Origin: Sipunculus nudus
Lineage: Eukaryota; Annelida; Sipuncula; Golfingiida; Sipunculidae
Length of the DNA: 64,000 nt
Reading direction: 5' to 3'
Assembly: GCA_026874595.1 (NCBI GenBank)
Contig: CM049320.1
Location: 12,961,488-13,025,487, forward strand
Translations under genes and position numbers: made by a program
The notes under the pieces: model-generated
Told to the model about the DNA's origin: nothing
Seen by the model: the letters and a program-made list of their open reading frames with translations, nothing else
Databases searched by the model: none
Part shown: positions 57,290 through 64,000 of the stretch, one piece after another
How the letters are laid out: every line of letters begins with the position of its first letter
Numbering within the stretch: position 1 is the stretch's first letter

Positions 57290-58560
57290 AAAATTTGGGT
57301 AAAAACCTAAGGGAGCGCCACCAGCCTGCAGGAACTGATAAAAACTCTTCATGATCAATATATATGCAAAGAATTATGGCGTTAAATTCATTGATATTTC
57401 AGATACTGGAGTTTTTAAATTAAAATTTTGATAATATATCTCGGAGGATATGGGTGACAAAGACCAAATTTCAGGTTTTCAAGAGATTTTTATGGACCTT
57501 CCCGGATGTCAAGTTAGCAGATTCTAGGTCCAGCTGTTACGATTTGTGGCCTGTTACCAGATGGCCGCTTAATTTGAAGGTCTCAAACAGAGAAAAAAAT
57601 GTGTTAAAATGAAAAAAGTACAGGTAGCGCCACCAGTCAGCTGGAACTGATGAAACACTCTATGATCAATATGTATGCAATCATGACTTTCAATGCATTA
57701 GTTATTCAGATACTAGAGCTTTTGTGTCAAATTTTTAATTATTCTTGCGGGGGGGGGGGGGGGGGGGGGGGCTTATGAGCCGCATTGCTCGGTGGATGTG
57801 GGTAACAGAGACCTAATTTCAGGTTTTCAACGAGATTTTATTTGACCTCCCTGGATGTTCAGTCAGAATTTTCTAGGTCCAGCGGTTACGATTTGTGCCC
57901 TGTTGATAGACGACCGCTTCCTAAAGAAAGAAAATACGGAGAAAAAAACGAAAAAAAGCAGGCGCCACCAATCTGCAGGATCTGATGAAAGACTCCGTGA
58001 TCAATGCAATGGTTATTCAGATACTGGAGATTTTGCATCGAATTTTTAATTATCTCGGGGTACTTACCAGTCCCATAGCTCAGAGGATATGGGTAACAGA
58101 GACCTAGTTCCAGGTTTTCAAGGAGAAATGTGATTGACCTCCCTGGAGGTTTAATTACAAATTTCTAGGTTCAATTTACGATTTGTGCCCTGTTACCAGA
58201 TGACCGTTATGTTTGGTCACAAAAAGGGAGAAAAAAATGCGGTAAAAATAAAAAACAATATAGGTGGCGCCACCAGTCTGCAGGAACTGATGAAACACTT
58301 CATGATTAATATGTATGCAAAGAAATATGGTGATCAATACATTAGTAATTCAGGTACTGGCGCTTTGGTAGTATTTTTTAAATTATTCTGGGGGGGGGGG
58401 GGGGGGGTTCTTACGAGTCCAATAGTGCGGAAGTTACAGGGAAAGAGTGGCCTAATTTCAGATTTCCAAGGGTTGCTTTTATTGACCTGCCTGTATGTTC
58501 AGTAAGAAGATTATAGGTACAGTGGTTACGATTTGTGCCATGTTAACGTCCGGACGGAAG
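57290..58560. repeat. About 310-bp tandem repeat, 4 units
   Basis: Each unit runs from ggcgccaccagtctgcagga through ctgatgaa.cact..atgatcaatatgtatgcaa. It continues with attcagatactgg.g, a homopolymer G run in later units, and 'aatttcaggttttcaa.gagat'. It ends at ttctaggtccagcggttacg followed by atttgtg.cctgtta. The third and fourth units carry long poly-G tracts (about 57,749 and 58,391). The first part is shared with the 140-bp family. Confidence 0.88.
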
Positions 58561-58609
58561 GACGACGGACAAAGACCAATCGATATACACCATGTTTGAT
58601 GGTATGAGG

Positions 58610-60395
58610 AGTCTTTGACTGATTGTGTCATGAGGAAATATCATACACATTTACACTTGACCGCACAAGACTCGGCAGACAGCACATCACCACATCTTTT
58701 CGTTTGGCTTAAGAAGTTATTTGACTCTGTTGTTCTGTGATGAATACCATTGGCCAGAAACAATACAAATCGTCAACCTACGCCCAAGCTGTATTATCAG
58801 TTTTTTTCCCTTAAGAAAAAAGACGTTGTAGGCTAACTAGTCTATGAGTGCACAGAATATGCCAGGAAATATTAAACTCTTTGCAAATATATATTATCCA
58901 TGCTAAGCTGTTAATAATCAAATGTGTCCGTTTTTAACCAGACAAGGCAAGATTTATAAGGAAAAAAATACTTTGAATAACACGGTCCAGTAAACCAGGG
59001 AATTAACATAGCGTTATTCTGTAAGCTGTTATATGATGTGTGGTACAGACCACAAACAACCCATAAAAAATATTAACGAGATTTGCAAATGAGATTTTGC
59101 AATGTTCCCCGAGCTGTATAAGAATAGCCCCCCACCTCCCCCCCCCCCCCCCCCCGTCAATGCTTAGGATGCAACGAAAATTTCGTATTACGTCATTTTA
59201 CTGTATCAATAGAAATGAGAACCGCCGTGCTTGAATTAACATGCGCACGGAGTCTCGGAGAGACTGCGCTTGTGTTGCTTGATTCCCTTTCTAGATATTT
59301 ATAAGGGTATCTGAAAATGTTATATAAATAATATAATAGTAAAATAGTGACAAGAATCTTGTTGAACAACTCAGTTGTAATGTGATTGTGTCAGTAGTCA
59401 CTTCCCATGCTCTTATCTATATCTGAATGCACAATAGCATGCATTTATGTTATTATGTTAAACACCACAGCGTCTGTGTGTAACGAATACTTGAAACTTT
59501 ATATATTGTACACATTTATGTACTTTGTTATATGGTTAAGTTCGGCTGGGTGTCACTAGGCCTGCTTGCAAGACATTTGCAGAGATTCTTCTGAGAAGTT
59601 ACCACATTGGGTAGGTCTCTGAATCTGATCAAATATTCTTAACATATTTCATGCTGATTTTGTATGAATTTTAATTGTTATCATTGGAATATACATGGCT
59701 GAGATAATGGGGAACCACAAGATTCAAGAAGTTTTGTATACAAAGTTATCCGGACTACCTTACACACATATACACTTACATATATATATATATAATCCTT
59801 GAAAATTTGCGCCCCTTTTAAAACTTTTAGAGATATTTTATGAAAAAGCAAACACTAATCCTTCGAGTAAAACTATGATATCATCTGAGTCTTGAAATTA
59901 TGAAATCATAACAATTGAATAAATAGGCAATTTATTTTCCAGTATTTTCCAATAATCAGAGCTTATTTTTGGATTGCTCTTAAATTTTGTATGCTCAACA
60001 ATCCGTTTGAATAAATGTTACATAATATTAAGTGATCCTTCCCTCAAGATTGCATACATGCATGAGATCTTCCGAAATTTGGTCAGACCACTGATTCAGC
60101 AAGTCAACGGATATGGGTCACAGGACAGTATGTTTGGTACTGCCAAGGCCTTAAGATTCTTAGACATGAGAGATGTCAGAAATTTCTAGTTTGATTTATA
60201 TCTAATATTACTCTTTGTATCAATCCGTTTGATGAAATCACCTTTTCATTCGACCATAAGTCATTGGGCAATTAGGTATAGTAAAAAAATACTTAAATGT
60301 ATATATCATAATATCATATCCGCCCAGACGTAAATCTTTCACTGTTAATGCATGAAAGATATTAAAGAGTAAAATGCTGAACCTAACAGTAACTT
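58610..60395. repeat. Older segmental duplication, copy 2
   Basis: Collinear with 44,890-47,543. It ends exactly where the second 22.56-kb copy begins (aacagtaactttgtcaagag). The counterpart of the exon at 46,475 has an in-frame TGA here and the 47,544 exon is missing, so this copy is not coding. Confidence 0.8.
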
Positions 60396-63300
60396 TGTCA
60401 AGAGTGACATCAGCACTAAGGAGTAAGGTCACGTATACCAGGAATACGTATACCTTATACACCCGTGCTGGTTTGGCATATAACTTGTTTTGCAACTTGA
60501 CAATTGAATGATGGTCTCCTTGATTCAGTTCATCCCTGGGAGTGTTTATTTCAGTCTTGGTTGTCCTGTGTATTGGCCCATAATTCATGTAGTGCAGTTT
60601 CAGACTATTTCTGTCGGTTCGCGAAGTTTGTTATTAGGATGGTACCCTCTGTATTTAGTCCAGGGGGTGTCCCGAAGGACCCAGGTACGTAGCCCGCATT
60701 ATAGAGTCGCTTGAATAATTTCTCTCAGGGTATCTCTAAATTTCTTCTGCTTTTAGCAAAATAAACCGGGAATGTTGCATCTCAGTTGCTTGCTTTTTAA
60801 AATTCTGTGTTTGCTGGTTAACGTTTTATAGGCAAGATGAAAGCAATGATTCTCAGCAAGTGGACCTTTATCTCTTCATCGTTGTCAGGAGACCAGTCAA
60901 GAAGTCCCAAGTATCCATGGCAAATATACTGCGACTTGGTTCACTATGTGCCATATTACGAACATGTTGTAACTAGTAATCAGTGTCACGCACTTAATTT
61001 AGTATTCCATGCCCGAAGGGTTAGAGATACCCATATCATGGACATTAAAATAATGGCAACTGTGGGAAGCTTTAACCGGAGTATTCCATTCCCTATGGGT
61101 TTGGGTTAACCATTTCACGGACATACAATGGTATCTGTGACAAAGACTTAATGCAGGATTCCATGCCCGAAGGTTTAAGGTGACACATATCACGAACACG
61201 TAACATGACACCAGTGACAAGCGCTTACTTCAGTTTTCAATGCATGAAGGATTCTGGTTACCAACAAACCAAAAATTTGCGCGTGCGATTTATGGGGACC
61301 CCTCTGGCAGCCCGCTCTGATATCCATTCCTCTGGCGGCAGTCTTGACACTTTATGGTAGCAAATAGCTGTTATTTGCGCGTGCGATTCCTGGGGGCCTC
61401 TCTGGCAGCATGATCTGATATCCACTCCCCGTGGCAGCAGTCTTGACACTTTTTATATGGAAGCAAATAGCTACTATTTGCGCGTGCGACTCATGAAGGC
61501 CCCTCTGGCAGCCCGCTCTAATATCCATTCCCCTGGCGGCAGTCTTGATACTTTATGGTAGCAAATAGCTGCTATATGCGCGTGCGACTCATGTGGAACC
61601 TTCTGGCAGGCCGCTCTCAGATCCACTCCCTCTGGTGGCAGTCTTGACACTTTTTTTCATGGAAGCAAATATCTGCTATTTTTGCGTGCGACTCATGGGG
61701 GCCTCTTTGGCAGACCGCTCTCATAACCATTACTACTGGCGGCAGTCTTGACACTTTTTATGGAAGCAAATACCTGCCATTTGTGTGTTCGATTCATGGG
61801 GGCTTTCTGGCAGGACGCTGAGTTCTCCACTCCTCCTGGCGGGAGTCATGACACTTTTATGGTAGCAAATAGCTGTTTTTGCGATTGGAAATCGTGAGGG
61901 CTCCTCCGGCAGGCCGCTCTAATATCAACCCGCCCTGGCGGCAGTCTTGATCCTTTTTATGGTAGCAAATAGCTGCTATTTGCTCGGGTGACTCATGGAG
62001 GCCGCTCTGGCAGCCCGCTCTGATATCCAATCTCCCTGGCGTCAGTTTTGACACTTTCTATAGTAGCAAATAGCTGCTATATGTGCGTGCGACTCATAGG
62101 GGCCCCTCTTGCAGGCCGCTCTCTTATTCACTCCCCGTGGCGGCAGTCTTGACACTTTTTATGGTAGCAAGAAGCTGTTATTTGCGTGTGCGATTCATTG
62201 GGGCCTTTTTGACAGGCCGTTGAGATATCTACTCTCCCTGGCGGCAGCCGTGACACTTTTTATGGAAGCAGGTAACTGCTATTTGCGCGTGCGACTCATT
62301 GGGGCCCTCTGACAGCCCGTTTGATGTCCATTCCATCCGGCGGCAGTCATGACACTTTTTATGGCGGCGAATAGCAGCTATTTGCGCATGCGATTCATTG
62401 GGGCCCTACTGACAGGCCGTTGAGATCTCCATTCCCCATGACGGCAGTCATGACATTTTTATGGTACCAAATAGCAGCTATTTGCGCCTGCGATCCATGG
62501 GGGCCCTTCTGGCAGGCCACTAAGATCTCCATTCCTCCTGGCGGCATTCTTGACACTTTTTATGGTAGCAAATAGCAGCTATTTGCGCGTGCGATTCATG
62601 AGGGCCTTCTGGCAGGCCGGTGAGATCTCCACTCCCCATGGCGGCAGTCTTGACACGTTTATTAGTAGCAAATAGCTGCTATATGTACGTGCGACTCATG
62701 GGGACCCCTCTGGCAGGCAGCTTTCTTATCCACTCCCCTTGACGGCAGTCTTGACACTTTTTATATTGGCAAGAAGCTGTTATTGGCGTTTGCGATTCAT
62801 TGGGGCCATTTGACAGGCCGCTGAGATCTCCACTCTCCCTGGCGGCAGTCTTGACACTTTTATGGGAGCAAATAACTGCTATTTGCGCATGCGACTCATT
62901 GGGGCCCTTCTTGCAGACCGTTTTCAAATCCACTCCCTCTGGCGGCATTCTCGACAAAATTTATGGTAACAAATAGTTGCTATTTCGCGTGAGAATCATG
63001 GGGGTCCTTCTGGCTGACCGCTCTGAAATCCACTCCCTCTGGCGGGAGTCTTGACACTTTTTTATGGAAGCAAATAGCTGCTATTTGCGCGTGCTTTTCA
63101 TTAGGGTTCCCTTGGGCTGGGCGCTCTCCCCCTGGCGGCAGTCTAAACACTCAGTGCGATGCTACCATTATTCCTACCCCGTCCCTTTTTTTAGTGTAGC
63201 AAATAGCTGCTACTTGCGCGTGCGATTCATGGGGCCCCTCCCCCCGGCTTTCCTACTCCCTCACTATTTTATTCATGCTCATCTCCACTCCCCCTCGTGG

Positions 63301-64000
63301 CACTAATGGGAAACTGTCTGCGATAATCCGAAAAGTCCAATAAGCTTAACTAAAGGCCGCTCCCAAAAATCGACATTTTCCCGCCTATCTCCAGTGATTG
63401 TGCTCTGGCGGCCATTGTGGATATTAGACAGGTCTATAATTCGATAAGACTGTAGTCAGGTTTTTCATGGTCCTTCCTCACCCATGGTTGGCGCTGATCG
63501 GGTTTTGATCTCCCGCTGACGGGGAGATTATACATCATGTCATTTACCGGGTAACAAACGATGTTAATCCACCTAAGAATTCATGGTTTAAGTAAAATCT
63601 ATTGCTCAATATATAATTAGAATGTAGTCACGTACATAATCACAATATTTACACGCATGATAGACAAAACACTTCATAGGTCAGCTACAGACACCCATAA
63701 ACACACTTATATGAGTACCGTTAGCCGTCTATGCCACCACATGCCTTTGAGCTTCGAATGCTACCTTACCTGAATTTAATCTGATGGATATCTTATGCCA
63801 CACTTAAACTGATTTTAATTTAATTAATTTGATTTAACCTTAATTTTAATTTGATCTTTTCTGTCTTTCCTTTTCTTCTTATTTTGTCTTATCTTTGCTT
63901 GCCTTCCGAACTCCCTGCCTGCGTGGCTAGCTGTCTGTCTGTCTGCCTGCCTACCTGCACAGCTGTCCTCTACCTTCCTTCCAAGCTGCTTGCTTGCTTG
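60396..64000. repeat. 22.56-kb tandem repeat unit, copy 2 (runs off the window)
   Basis: Same sequence as 37,832-41,436 with few changes. It includes the satellite array (61,270-63,230) and the R1 relative (63,400-64,000). Confidence 0.92.
61270..63230. repeat. About 100-bp satellite array, duplicate copy
   Basis: Unit-for-unit copy of 38,706-40,660. The order of variant units is preserved, so the array was duplicated as a block and not re-amplified. Confidence 0.92.

Larger units (their letters stand above)
37832..60395. repeat. 22.56-kb direct tandem repeat unit, copy 1
   Basis: Sequence from 37,832 onward reappears from 60,396 to the window end at a constant offset of 22,564-22,565. Only scattered substitutions and homopolymer changes separate the two. 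The simplest reading is one tandem duplication whose unit is 37,832-60,395. It contains the satellite array, gypsy fragment, membrane-anchor exons and sulfotransferase gene. Confidence 0.88.

Overview
This is eukaryotic, intron-rich, AT-rich genomic DNA and almost certainly from an invertebrate animal. The likeliest source is a lophotrochozoan such as a bivalve or other mollusc. The evidence is fucolectin (FTP) and multiple-EGF exons with animal splice signals, CR1/L2-type and other LINEs, Ty3/gypsy and BEL/Pao fragments, a tRNA-derived SINE, and very many (TA)n tracts. The species cannot be fixed from the sequence. No prokaryotic operon, CRISPR array or rRNA gene was seen. Most long frames rich in alternating Ile-Tyr are (TA)n tracts, not genes.

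Left part (about 7.5-25.6 kb): a minus-strand cluster of exons for a lectin-like receptor family. In transcription order it has a signal-peptide exon (25.6 kb), an EGF exon (19.07 kb) and another (18.7 kb). FTP exons follow (17.2 and 16.7 kb), then an EGF exon (16.25 kb). A second, near-duplicate set follows: a truncated EGF exon (14.85 kb), EGF (14.55 kb), FTP (13.0 and 12.55 kb) and EGF (12.1 kb). The set ends with a transmembrane exon (9.25 kb), a 26-nt microexon (8.87 kb) and a short cytoplasmic terminal exon with polyadenylation signals (8.4 kb). A roughly 3.8-4.1 kb tandem duplication (11,050-14,850 and 14,851-18,987) produced the two FTP/EGF sets. The FTP exon copies differ mainly by amino-acid changes packed into one segment, while the introns are almost identical. 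Relics of further EGF and signal-peptide exons lie between them, so this looks like a birth-and-death gene family.

The stretch from 19.5 to 25 kb is filled with inserted elements: a 0.56-kb inverted-repeat element, a Ty3/gypsy gag relic, a BEL/Pao pol relic and a pogo/Tigger-like MITE ending in a long perfect palindrome around (TA)n.

Middle part (27-37 kb): a tRNA-derived SINE, a CR1/L2-like LINE 3' end, and a second LINE family embedded in a long dispersed repeat. A 2,329-bp block there is repeated essentially without change in tandem, so it is very young or an assembly artefact.

Right part (37.8-64 kb): one 22.56-kb direct repeat unit (37,832-60,395) whose second copy starts at 60,396 and runs off the window. 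The unit holds a roughly 100-bp satellite array, a gypsy pol fragment, a 32-bp minisatellite and an older internal duplication. It also holds a plus-strand carbohydrate sulfotransferase gene (catalytic exon 50,070-51,095) interrupted by a single in-frame TAA. Two upstream plus-strand exons (46,475 and 47,578) encode a membrane anchor with compatible splice phases and may be its 5' end. Two further tandem repeats (56.6-58.6 kb) are built around a GGTGGCGCCACC palindrome. From 51.3 to 56.4 kb no gene was recognised.
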